Of a stretch of 20,694 bases of DNA, positions 1 through 7,511 are shown in pieces. The notes under the pieces were generated by a model. It had not been told where the DNA came from. It worked only from the letters and a program-made list of their open reading frames with translations, and did not search any database. Numbering within the stretch: the first letter of the stretch is position 1; each line of letters starts with the position of its first letter. Position numbers and translations under genes: made by a program. The stretch is from a virus. Where the stretch lies: IMG/VR virus record IMGVR_UViG_3300013094_000347, positions 1 through 20,694 of that record; one strand, given 5' to 3'.

Positions 1-520
1 AATAGCCAGAATATCCACTAATGCCGCTACCCGAATATCCAGAATATCCTGATACGCCAGAACCAGAGTAACCACTAATACCAGAATAGCCACTAAATCC
101 AGAAATACCACTATAGCCTGATAATCCATTTTGTCCACTTATTCCTGAGTAGCCGCTATATCCCGATATTCCGCTACCAGAATAACCGCTGATTCCAGAA
201 AATCCAGAATATCCACTTGTACCTGATTGTCCGACTGCGCCAGAATAGCCTGATATACCGCTAAATCCTGAGTAACCAGAAACACCACTACCAGAATAGC
301 CTGAGAATCCACTAAAACCGCTTATGCCGCTAAATCCAGACCAACCCGATACACCAGACCCAGAATATCCAGAAAACCCGCTATAACCGCTTACACCGCT
401 TCCGCTAAAGCCAGATATACCAGAGTAACCAGAATAACCAGAAATGCCTGAGAAACCGCTGTAACCAGAAATACCAGAATAACCCGAAAAACCAGAATAA
501 CCAGATGTACCTGGTGGCCC
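1..520 (-). repeat. Gly-X-Ser coding repeat, distal block
   Basis: This degenerate 9-bp repeat (GGN TAY/TTY/ATH TCN/AGY on the minus strand) encodes Gly-Tyr-Ser, Gly-Phe-Ser and Gly-Ile-Ser triplets. It runs from the GPPG step to the window edge. Codons vary from unit to unit, so the protein pattern is kept better than the DNA pattern. Several GSG dipeptide steps and one GAVGQSG step break the triplet phase. Confidence 0.9.
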
Positions 521-1276
521 TACAATTTCACCTACATTATTCCAAGTCGTGCCAGACCATACATACAGATCGCCATTGGAAGAAACAATGTAAGCATCGT
601 TTGGCAAATTCCCAACTAAAGGTAAATCGGCTGGTGTTGCAACCGTACCTTTAATATTAATTGATGTACCTTGTTGGCCGCTATATCCGCTAAATCCAGA
701 ATAACCAGAAACACCTGATCCGCTGTAGCCACTTATGCCGCTATATCCAGAATAGCCTGATATACCGCTAAACCCCGAATATCCGCTAATACCGCTGTAA
801 CCAGAATATCCAGAAACACCAGAACCAGAATATCCACTAAAACCTGACCATCCAGAAGTACCACTAAATCCTGACCAGCCACTTACACCTGATCCACTAA
901 AGCCAGATTGACCAGAAAATCCAGAATAGCCAGATATACCAGATTGACCTACTGCGCCACTATATCCAGAAATTCCAGAAAAACCGCTATACCCTGATAT
1001 ACCGCTACCAGAATAACCAGAATATCCGCTAATTCCAGAAAAACCAGAATAACCAGAATAACCCGAATATCCTGATTTACCAGAATAACCAAATCCAGAT
1101 GCGCCACTATAGCCAGAATAACCTGAGTACCCGCTTAATCCTTGTGGGCCAACTAAACCACGATCAATTTTAATGGTTTGATTAGGTGGAGTTGTAACTT
1201 TAACTGTCTGCCGTGCTTGTGGCACTACAGACACGGACACATTATTTTGATCCGTTACATTAACTTTTATACCCAT
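1..1276 (-). CDS. Collagen-like Gly-X-Ser repeat tail fibre protein, C-terminus beyond window
   Basis: The frame stays open from an ATG at 1276 to the left edge, giving 425 codons without a stop, so the C-terminus lies outside the window. Residues 1-42 are non-repetitive (beginning MGIKVNVTDQNN). A GPQG step at about residue 43 starts a long run of Gly-X-Ser triplets in which X is mostly Tyr, Phe or Ile, sometimes Trp. Residues about 203-252 form a non-repeat module containing the segments DAYIVSSNGDLYVW and TTWNNVG, which is typical of modules inserted in phage collagen-like fibres. GPPGTSGYSG then starts a second triplet block that reaches the edge. GGAG lies 7 nt before the ATG, and the upstream gene stops 2 nt away. 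Its place at the end of the tail operon fits a fibre or virion surface protein. The triple-helix role is inferred from the Gly periodicity; the Pro-poor, Tyr-rich triplets are atypical of collagen. Confidence 0.85.
   Translation of the reverse strand, partial: MGIKVNVTDQNNVSVSVVPQARQTVKVTTPPNQTIKIDRGLVGPQGLSGYSGYSGYSGASGFGYSGKSGYSGYSGYSGFSGISGYSGYSGSGISGYSGFSGISGYSGAVGQSGISGYSGFSGQSGFSGSGVSGWSGFSGTSGWSGFSGYSGSGVSGYSGYSGISGYSGFSGISGYSGYSGISGYSGSGVSGYSGFSGYSGQQGTSINIKGTVATPADLPLVGNLPNDAYIVSSNGDLYVWSGTTWNNVGEIVGPPGTSGYSGFSGYSGISGYSGFSGISGYSGYSGISGFSGSGVSGYSGFSGYSGSGVSGWSGFSGISGFSGFSGYSGSGVSGYSGFSGISGYSGAVGQSGTSGYSGFSGISGYSGSGISGYSGYSGISGQNGLSGYSGISGFSGYSGISGYSGSGVSGYSGYSGSGISGYSGY
678..1150 (-). 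repeat. Gly-X-Ser coding repeat, proximal block
   Basis: This block has the same degenerate 9-bp coding repeat as the block at 1-520. It covers residues about 43-200 and ends at a GQQG step. It contains GSGIS/GSGVS phase breaks and a GAVGQSG element that also occurs in the other block, which suggests past duplication of a higher-order unit. Confidence 0.9.
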
Positions 1277-1278
1277 GA

Positions 1279-1767
1279 TTACTCCACAACAATGCCATCA
1301 GAGCGGATCAAAAACAACAAGAAGATAATGTAATCATTTGCGGGGTTTGATCCTGATGCGGGAAAACTGATTTTGATGCGACCAGAATAAGCAACACAGT
1401 CTTGTGCGCCAATATCTAATTCTGGATCATCGGCCATTAGCCCCCAGGTTGAATCGTTAATAACAAGGGTAAATTTGCCTTGTGCGGCAACTTCATTTGT
1501 AATAGTAAGACTGATAGGCGTTGGAGTTGGGCTGTAATCACCAATATCAAACGACAGGCCATATCTTGAATCTTGCAAATTTGTAACTGTTCTGCGAATA
1601 ATTTGTGCATCAATCGTGGCAGATGTTAAATCTAATGGCGTTACACCATCAGACCCTACAATATCTAAATTCCAATAAGTCTGTTGTTCCCAGACCAATT
1701 CCCCCGCTATACAAGGGTTATCAAAACCACTAACTTGAGTGATCGTATTTTGCGAAAACATTGCCAT
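1279..1767 (-). CDS. Hypothetical tail/baseplate-associated protein, 162 aa
   Basis: This gene encodes a beta-rich protein of 162 aa. It starts MAMFSQNTITQVSG, carries a DLTSATIDAQIIRR segment and ends in a hydrophobic strand (YIIFLLFLIRSDGIVVE). The pattern of a short N-terminal strand, a 'DLTxAT' strand and a later IKISFPAS strand resembles the small Ig-like N-terminal domains of phage baseplate or fibre-anchor proteins (BppU-like). That match is structural intuition, not a recognised signature. The gene sits between the small fibre-associated gene and the collagen-like fibre, and its TAA is 2 nt from the next ATG, so the two are probably co-translated. A role anchoring or accompanying the collagen-like fibre is inferred. 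A second ATG two codons in is an alternative start; GGA lies about 8 nt before the first. Confidence 0.7.
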   Translation of the reverse strand: MAMFSQNTITQVSGFDNPCIAGELVWEQQTYWNLDIVGSDGVTPLDLTSATIDAQIIRRTVTNLQDSRYGLSFDIGDYSPTPTPISLTITNEVAAQGKFTLVINDSTWGLMADDPELDIGAQDCVAYSGRIKISFPASGSNPANDYIIFLLFLIRSDGIVVE

Positions 1768-1837
1768 GATTAATCCAATTCTCGATATAGCCCCTATGCC
1801 CTCACAGGCGGCTTTAAATCATGTCTTGTATTTTACT
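1768..1837 (-). other. 70-nt intergenic gap with possible weak hairpin
   Basis: This is the largest gap in the operon. On the minus strand it holds a GC-rich patch (AAAGCCGCCTGTGAGGGC then ATAGGGGCTATAT) in which AGCC and GGCT could close a stem around an inner GCCT/AGGGC pairing. No U-tract follows, and no clear -35/-10 pair is seen. It may be an mRNA spacer. Confidence 0.3.
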
Positions 1838-2017
1838 TTAAGCTGATGGAGTTGTAATCTCATCGGCTGGTAATGGTGTATTGCCTTCAGCTACCCATTT
1901 TAGGTAGGCTTGGTAGTCTGTGTTGGCTGAAGCAAAAGGAATATACGCACCATCTTCAATGCGGATAACCTGATTTGCTAATTCGCCAGTAAAAGGGTTT
2001 TTAACTAATTTATACAT
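1838..2017 (-). CDS. Small tail-fibre-associated protein (MYKL/NPFTGE family), 59 aa
   Basis: The start is placed at the ATG at 2017 (MYKLVKNPFTGE) rather than the ATG at 2044. GGAG lies 8 nt before the 2017 ATG, and the fibre gene stops 2 nt before it (TGATTATG), whereas the 2044 start would overlap that gene. The 59-aa product has the pattern 'MYKL-NPFTGE---VIRxEDGAYIPF---NTDYQAYLKWVAEGNTP'. That pattern is common in small phage proteins and fibre C-termini next to tail-fibre genes. Its function is not known to me. The DTDYQ-AYL-W-AEGNTP part looks like a short helical segment, and an accessory or chaperone role for the neighbouring fibre is only suggested by position. No membrane or signal segment is visible. 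Confidence 0.75.
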   Translation of the reverse strand: MYKLVKNPFTGELANQVIRIEDGAYIPFASANTDYQAYLKWVAEGNTPLPADEITTPSA

Positions 2018-2019
2018 AA

Positions 2020-3162
2020 TCATAACTCCGCACTTGCTTTCCAAGCAATCGTATTAGATGAACTTCCTAACTGTTTTGTTGCATTGGTATTATCGTAATA
2101 AATAAAACCAGTATTAGTTGTAAATGCACCTTGTGTTCCACCAGCAGTATTAGGATAAAAAGTCATTGTTGGTACATCTCTTTTTTGCACTAAAAAACCA
2201 ATATTAAAGCTACCATTTGATAAATTACTGGTTTGTGCCGCAAGAATTATCCAGTTGTAATTAGGTTCATAATAACGCTGACACAATGCTAACTCTTGAC
2301 CATACTGACGATACTCAAATCCAGTAGCACTACTTCCTACTTCTAATTGAACGCCAGCCAAATATAGCGTTGCGCTTGCATTAGAAGCTAATGTTACAGA
2401 ACCAGTAACACCATATAAGTTTGATGATTGCCAAGAACCAGCACTTCCTTTTCTTGAGCTTCCTGAACCTAAATCAAAACCAAGAATAATTCCTGTGCTA
2501 TTTGTTGTTTGCCAAGTTCCGCTTGTATCACCAGCAATTGTTACTGTGCAATATGTCCAAGTATTTGCCGAAGCTATTGAATAAGTAAAAGCATAAGACC
2601 TTGAAGCATCACTATTTCTTAATGAACCACTAAATGTTCCTGTAAGGCTTGAATATGCCCAAAAAGATAATGTAACAGTTTTAGCATTTGCCGTTCCCCA
2701 TTGCATATCTGCAATGTTGTAACCTTCAATTGGTTGTTGGAGTTCATAGTAATCTGAAGAACCAATACTTTGCGCTGAAGCTACTGTAATTTTTAAACTT
2801 GTAGAAAATCCAACAGGAACAGTTGATGACTGTTGAGTTGTAAATACATTTGAACCAATACTTTGAATTGACCATCTATCAATAGTGTAATAAGCAGAAC
2901 TGTTGCCACCTGGAACTGTATAACTAGCACCAGCATTTCTTTGGTCAATAACCATCGCACCATTAATAATGCGATTCTTCATAATAGAAGCGTTACCAGC
3001 ACCTAATTGCGTTGTTCCGATTGTGCAAGTACCGCCAGTAAGGTTTGTTGCATTAGTCGCATTTGTAGCGGATGCAACTGCGCCATTAACTGCCGATCCA
3101 GCTAATTGACCAGAAGAATTTACGCTATTTGCTAAATTAGCTAAATTAAGTGCTTGTGTCAT
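2020..3162 (-). CDS. Tail fibre / candidate receptor-binding protein, 380 aa
   Basis: This is a Ser/Thr/Asn-rich beta protein. The first 60 residues hold a low-complexity ATNATNATNL connector like those of trimeric fibres. There follow IINGAMVIDQRNAGAS, a DRW motif, a TLSFWAYSS strand and a QLEVGSSATGFEYRQYGQELALCQRYYE segment, and the protein ends SAEL. This combination is typical of many tailed-phage fibres with a carbohydrate-binding-like beta-sandwich (residues about 85-290). The C-terminal 90 residues are a separate domain that probably forms the distal tip. The start overlaps the stop of the tail-tip gene (ATGA), implying translational coupling. The inferred role is host-surface binding, mounted on the tip protein. 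At 380 aa it would be a short fibre. Confidence 0.8.
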   Translation of the reverse strand: MTQALNLANLANSVNSSGQLAGSAVNGAVASATNATNATNLTGGTCTIGTTQLGAGNASIMKNRIINGAMVIDQRNAGASYTVPGGNSSAYYTIDRWSIQSIGSNVFTTQQSSTVPVGFSTSLKITVASAQSIGSSDYYELQQPIEGYNIADMQWGTANAKTVTLSFWAYSSLTGTFSGSLRNSDASRSYAFTYSIASANTWTYCTVTIAGDTSGTWQTTNSTGIILGFDLGSGSSRKGSAGSWQSSNLYGVTGSVTLASNASATLYLAGVQLEVGSSATGFEYRQYGQELALCQRYYEPNYNWIILAAQTSNLSNGSFNIGFLVQKRDVPTMTFYPNTAGGTQGAFTTNTGFIYYDNTNATKQLGSSSNTIAWKASAEL

Positions 3163-6100
3163 ACTGCCCCATTTCTATTAAATGATTGCTCTACTAGGAT
3201 ATTAAGGTTACTTGTTGGTGTTTGTGACAATGTATAGCTTCCAGTTGTTACAGAATAATCCACAGTTTCTAATAATAATACTCCATTATTATATAGATTA
3301 AATGCTAATGGATTGAAAGTAAACGGATAAGTTGCTTGACCAGGAATTGTATAAACATCAGTATTTGATGGGTTGCCGTTTGGCTGACCTTGATTATTAT
3401 CTGTCCATTGAATAACTTGCAAATCACCAGAAACGGCATTTACAAAACTAATAGTCTGATCAGATATATTATAGTCTTGAGCATTAATTACTGTGCCATT
3501 TAGGAATAACAACTCATTACCGCTAACTAGCGTAAATCCTGATGCGGTGTATGATCCAGTATTACTTAATGTGTCTGAATTTCTGCTAAAACTATTATAG
3601 GTAGTGCTGGTTGACACGGCCACAGAAGCCATAGAAATGATTGTAATAATATCGTTTAAATTAGCCCCAGTTACTAAAGTAATGTTTCCAGTTGAGCCAC
3701 CAGTATCGGTATATTCGCTAGGATCAAGCAATAAACCATTTTGGAATACTAAACAGTTTCCAGATAAATATTCTGTTCCCCGTGTTACATGGAAAACGGT
3801 TTGACCGCTGGAAGCATCAAAAGCGGTCATAGTGTAATTAAATGTATCTGGTGGCACAAATCCTACAACACGGCCATATACATCCACAGTCAATGTAGCA
3901 ACGCTAGATGTATAAGTTTGCGCCCCGCCAGGGAAAGTCAATAATTGCGCCAATGATGCAACTACTTGACCTTGTGGGTTGTTGTTTACCGCAATTTCTC
4001 CAGTACCTACCGTAGTAGTACCAGTCTGAATAAGCTGACCAGTACGGGCATTAAGATCAATAATGTTGTAACCATCTTCCAACCCTTGCCAAATAGTAGG
4101 ATCGTAATTAGGGTCAGTTGGTACAAACAATGCAGAACCCGCTGATGGTGCGGCATTACCAGTAGCAAAACTAATAAAGTTATTGCCACGATTGCAAAAT
4201 AACAAATAATTTAATGTGCCAGAGCTACCAAATACAGGATTTGCTGGATACCAGATGTAATCTGTTGGCGTTAAATCAAATGATGGAATATTAGTATTTG
4301 CAATACCATAATAAGTTGCCCCTCTAGGATTTGAAGTAAATCCTGTACCAGTTTGACTTGTAGCATAAGCAATACTTAAATAGCGTTCTGCATATTGTTG
4401 GAATGTTGTTGGCCGCCATGTAAATAAACTGCTTGGCGGGCTATATAGTGATGTTTCTACAGAATTCACCATTCTGGTAAAGAAATACCAATTACCAGCA
4501 GAAATTGTTGATAGCGTTACTGGTGGTAATGCAACTGAATTACCATAGGGTATACCATTAGGTTGCACGGCAGTTGTGCCAGCAAATATAAGCTGTGATG
4601 GAGATGGATTGGAATAAGCCGAATACCAAATTTCTGCATATTGCACAATGCCATTTGTAGAACTTTTTATATCTACTTGGAATGATGGATTTGCCGCATT
4701 TGGTAATGAATTAGCAATAACTGGGGCTGGTATAGTGCCAAAGCTGTTAGGTGCTGGCAACCCGCTATTGGGCTGTGGGTTATATTGCGTAACGCTGGCA
4801 TCGTTATAAACCGATGGGTCATAAACCAATAATGTCAATGCCACAGAAATTGTGCCGTCTGGCGCAAAGTTTTGCTCTACTTTGATAACTCTAAATAGTT
4901 TTGCCACAAAACCATAATTGGCATTGGTCACGGTAACAATATCGCCAGCTTCTAATTCCAAACCAATATAGTTTATGGTGCAAGTAATTTGCAAATCCAT
5001 TCGTGCCGCTTTTAAGAATCGTGTAGCTAAAAGCTGGGCTTGCACATCGTTATTAACCAATGGCAGTTGAATGGTTTGGGCGTTTTGTGGCTCATTAGGG
5101 TATAGCAATGATGGCGCAACTAAAGCCAAATTAACGGTGCTAGTGTTAAATGAACTATTTAGGCTAATGTCTGGAAATTGGCATTGTGCAATGTTATAGG
5201 TATTTGAAATATCTAAAGATACCACTTGAATAGCAGAAACCATATTGCTATCGTTAATGTCCATAGCCACGCTGTAAGTTGGCTGATTAACAATAACTGA
5301 CCAAACTCCGTAAATCTCATTGTATTTAAGCAAACAATCGCAACAATTCACAATACTTTGCACATTGTCTAATATGTTTTTAGTGGTATCGATTGCGCCA
5401 TTAAAGGTAAATCTAGGCTGTGTTTCTGGTACGCCAAGATAATTATTAAATGTAATAGTTTGGGCGCAATAAGTATTTAGCGCAGTTAAACTGGCAGTAT
5501 CAATTTGTGATGCTGGAATTGCCCCGCCATATACGGTACTAGTCAAATAATCATAAATAACATCGCCTGGTGCTATTCGCGAATTAATGACTTCAAATTG
5601 TGTTTGAGCAATCGATGTAACACCAGCATTGGCGTTATAAGTTAAATGCACAATAGCAAAAGCGCAGTTGGTCATTAACTTACTATTATCCCATGTATAA
5701 GTAAGTCCAGGTGATTGCATTACTGTAATGGCAGATTGACTACTATTTACAGGATTATTTGATCCGTTGCTATACAAATATATATTTAGATACCCATTTA
5801 CTTTGGTATCAACTAATCCTGTGGCTGGATCAACCAATCCTGTAACTGCGGTACTAGAGCTTTGACCAGGATTAACCGCATACATTTCGTTGCCAACTAT
5901 TACTGATGGATCAATCGCCTTATTAAATACGATTGTATTAGTTGTGGTATTGATGCCGCTTACGGTGTAATAAATTGGTGAGCCAGAGTTAGCAAATGAA
6001 ACCAATAATCCAGAAGTGACGGGTATAGATAATGTGCCAGAGTAAGTAATAGTATTGCCAGAAATAGTGGCAACGCTAACACTCGAATCAGTATAAGTAA

Positions 6101-6497
6101 GGCCGCTAAACAAGCACAACTTACCACCATAATAGATATTGCCATAAGCAATGGAATCTGTGCCATTGCCTGTAACTTCGCAGAGTGAAAGAACATAATA
6201 TAAATTTTGATTATCAGAAGTAATTGAAAGATCGGTAATTGTGCCGCCAATATAACAGTTGCCATAAACGATTGGCAGTTTGTTATTTGTTGATGGTTGA
6301 ATCTGTAAATTAGTGCCAGTATTTAACTGAGTTGTTCCGTTGCTAACTGGTGGTTTTGGTGCGGTTAAGGCAGACACAATAGATGATGCAGTCATGGTTA
6401 GACCCATCATCACTAATTCTGGTTGCCCTGTTACTACGCCAACAATGGCAATAACAGCACCAACAATCGCACCTAAAACGCCACCACCGCCACCCAT
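3159..6497 (-). CDS. J: Tail tip / host-specificity protein J-like, about 1112 aa
   Basis: This is a large central tail-tip protein. I prefer the ATG at 6497 (MGGGGGVLGAIVG): it is 1 nt after the upstream stop and has GGAAG 8 nt before it. An ATG at 6536 would add 13 residues and overlap the upstream gene by 38 nt. Domains in order are a Gly-rich hydrophobic N-terminus (residues 1-45), an LPIVYGNCYIGGTI segment typical of phage J-like tip proteins, and a tail-hub region including LLATRFLKAARMDLQ and LEAGDIVTVTNANYGF (about 480-540). Fn3-like and beta domains follow. Last come three related modules with an '(F/Y)xNGxxLxxxDY' core near residues 915, 1000 and 1072. J-like proteins close the tail tube and carry fibres. 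The downstream fibre starts at its stop codon, which fits the beta modules being a fibre-attachment stalk. Confidence 0.85.
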   Translation of the reverse strand: MGGGGGVLGAIVGAVIAIVGVVTGQPELVMMGLTMTASSIVSALTAPKPPVSNGTTQLNTGTNLQIQPSTNNKLPIVYGNCYIGGTITDLSITSDNQNLYYVLSLCEVTGNGTDSIAYGNIYYGGKLCLFSGLTYTDSSVSVATISGNTITYSGTLSIPVTSGLLVSFANSGSPIYYTVSGINTTTNTIVFNKAIDPSVIVGNEMYAVNPGQSSSTAVTGLVDPATGLVDTKVNGYLNIYLYSNGSNNPVNSSQSAITVMQSPGLTYTWDNSKLMTNCAFAIVHLTYNANAGVTSIAQTQFEVINSRIAPGDVIYDYLTSTVYGGAIPASQIDTASLTALNTYCAQTITFNNYLGVPETQPRFTFNGAIDTTKNILDNVQSIVNCCDCLLKYNEIYGVWSVIVNQPTYSVAMDINDSNMVSAIQVVSLDISNTYNIAQCQFPDISLNSSFNTSTVNLALVAPSLLYPNEPQNAQTIQLPLVNNDVQAQLLATRFLKAARMDLQITCTINYIGLELEAGDIVTVTNANYGFVAKLFRVIKVEQNFAPDGTISVALTLLVYDPSVYNDASVTQYNPQPNSGLPAPNSFGTIPAPVIANSLPNAANPSFQVDIKSSTNGIVQYAEIWYSAYSNPSPSQLIFAGTTAVQPNGIPYGNSVALPPVTLSTISAGNWYFFTRMVNSVETSLYSPPSSLFTWRPTTFQQYAERYLSIAYATSQTGTGFTSNPRGATYYGIANTNIPSFDLTPTDYIWYPANPVFGSSGTLNYLLFCNRGNNFISFATGNAAPSAGSALFVPTDPNYDPTIWQGLEDGYNIIDLNARTGQLIQTGTTTVGTGEIAVNNNPQGQVVASLAQLLTFPGGAQTYTSSVATLTVDVYGRVVGFVPPDTFNYTMTAFDASSGQTVFHVTRGTEYLSGNCLVFQNGLLLDPSEYTDTGGSTGNITLVTGANLNDIITIISMASVAVSTSTTYNSFSRNSDTLSNTGSYTASGFTLVSGNELLFLNGTVINAQDYNISDQTISFVNAVSGDLQVIQWTDNNQGQPNGNPSNTDVYTIPGQATYPFTFNPLAFNLYNNGVLLLETVDYSVTTGSYTLSQTPTSNLNILVEQSFNRNGAV

Positions 6498-6498
6498 G

Positions 6499-6921
6499 CT
6501 ATATCTTCCAAGTGTTTTGTAACTTAGTTGCACCATATCTACTGAAATCAGAATCAGTAAAACAGGAAAAATGCGCTTCTTTTATTTCGCCAGTTTTCTT
6601 CATTTCTTTACCAATTTCAATAAACTTCTTAAACAGCTTTAATGATGTTTTGTCGTTTGTGCTATGCCACATAATCTCATGTAGTGAATATTCCCCTTCA
6701 ATAAAAAAACACGGGGCTTTCATTGCAACTAAAACACCACTTAAATCTTTTGCAATTAATATAAATCCAGCACCAGCCAGAATCATACTTAATTGCTTAC
6801 CTACATAATCCCTTGACCACTTTGCTTCATCTTTTAATATTTCAAATCGATGTGTTTGGCAAAAGTGTTCTAATATCTTGTAAATTGCATCAAAATCAAA
6901 TTTATTTGCGTACCGTATCAT
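6499..6921 (-). CDS. GNAT-like acetyltransferase in tail operon, 140 aa
   Basis: The fold order resembles the GNAT family: an N-terminal MIRYANKFDFDAIYKILEHF helix, a GFILIAKDLSGVLVAMKA beta-hairpin, and a HEIMWHS strand followed by a long Lys-rich helix. It ends in SRYGATKLQNTWKI, like the C-terminal 'yGF' motif. GNAT-like genes are often found beside the tail-tip gene of siphophages. The acetyl-CoA pyrophosphate loop (Q/R-x-x-G-x-G/A) is not visible: the expected place reads STNDKTSLKLF. Catalytic activity is therefore uncertain and a non-catalytic structural role is possible. The start overlaps the upstream stop by 4 nt and the stop is 1 nt from the tip gene, so it is made together with the tail tip. 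Confidence 0.7.
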   Translation of the reverse strand: MIRYANKFDFDAIYKILEHFCQTHRFEILKDEAKWSRDYVGKQLSMILAGAGFILIAKDLSGVLVAMKAPCFFIEGEYSLHEIMWHSTNDKTSLKLFKKFIEIGKEMKKTGEIKEAHFSCFTDSDFSRYGATKLQNTWKI

Positions 6922-7511
6922 TGCTTTCCAAAAGCATAATATATTGTCGATATAGTGGCCACTCGATTCATTGATGTATCGCCAGGGGTGAAATATTCCC
7001 AGCTTGAATCATTAGTAAATCGACCAACCGTTCTGTTTTGTAAAATCATTTGAATGTTTGCGGCACTAACTGTTACTGTACCTACATACATACGCACTTC
7101 TTCCATCCATTGTTCACCAATGTTGAAAGTATTGATAAATCCATAGAAATACTGATAAAGACCGCCAGCACCACCAGATGTTATTAAACTGCCATCAGTA
7201 TTGAAAAAACCTTTCCACATGGTAATTTGTGCGCCTTTTAAATTACCATTTAGCACCACGCCCAAAAGGGCTGTATCAATACCGACCAAAGTAATAGTAG
7301 TTTGATTGGCGGTAGATTTAATATCTCGCTGTACCTTGCCAATACCAATTAATTGACCTAATCCATCAAAAGGTTGTGAATCCACCGCTGACACGGTAAT
7401 AGCCGTTGGCGCAGTAGAAAACCTATATTCTGTAGATGGCGTAACAATACGCACAAAATCCGCATATCGAATATTGTTAGTATTTTGTATTGGTGCTATT
7501 ACTTGGCTCAT
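6918..7511 (-). CDS. Tail tip/hub protein, 197 aa (DUF2163-like)
   Basis: This beta-rich protein lies between the distal-tail-like gene and the GNAT/J genes, the usual place of tail-hub or tip-complex proteins. An early RYADFVRIVTPSTEYRFSTA strand pair, a central VQRDIKSTANQTTITLVGID segment and a C-terminal NRTVGRFTNDSSWEYFTPGD motif recall DUF2163/DUF1833-type tip proteins. The resemblance of the last motif is the best clue, and the family name is tentative. It probably forms part of the ring between tail tube and J. Both ends overlap neighbours by 4 nt, so expression is translationally coupled. No enzyme motif or Cys cluster is visible, which argues against an NlpC/P60 or Fe-S function. 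Confidence 0.6.
   Translation of the reverse strand: MSQVIAPIQNTNNIRYADFVRIVTPSTEYRFSTAPTAITVSAVDSQPFDGLGQLIGIGKVQRDIKSTANQTTITLVGIDTALLGVVLNGNLKGAQITMWKGFFNTDGSLITSGGAGGLYQYFYGFINTFNIGEQWMEEVRMYVGTVTVSAANIQMILQNRTVGRFTNDSSWEYFTPGDTSMNRVATISTIYYAFGKQ

Noticed and set aside
1-1170. Dense short repeats that look at first like a CRISPR or satellite array
   Set aside because: The repeat is a 9-bp coding period giving Gly-X-Ser in a single open minus-strand frame; units are degenerate at third codon positions and there are no spacers.
2018-2044. Longer start at 2044 for the small MYKL-type gene
   Set aside because: It overlaps the fibre gene's C-terminus and adds a non-conserved MESKCGVMI; GGAG is placed for the ATG at 2017.
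6497-6536. Longer J-like start at 6536
   Set aside because: It would overlap the GNAT-like gene by 38 nt; the start at 6497 is 1 nt after that gene's stop with GGAAG correctly placed.
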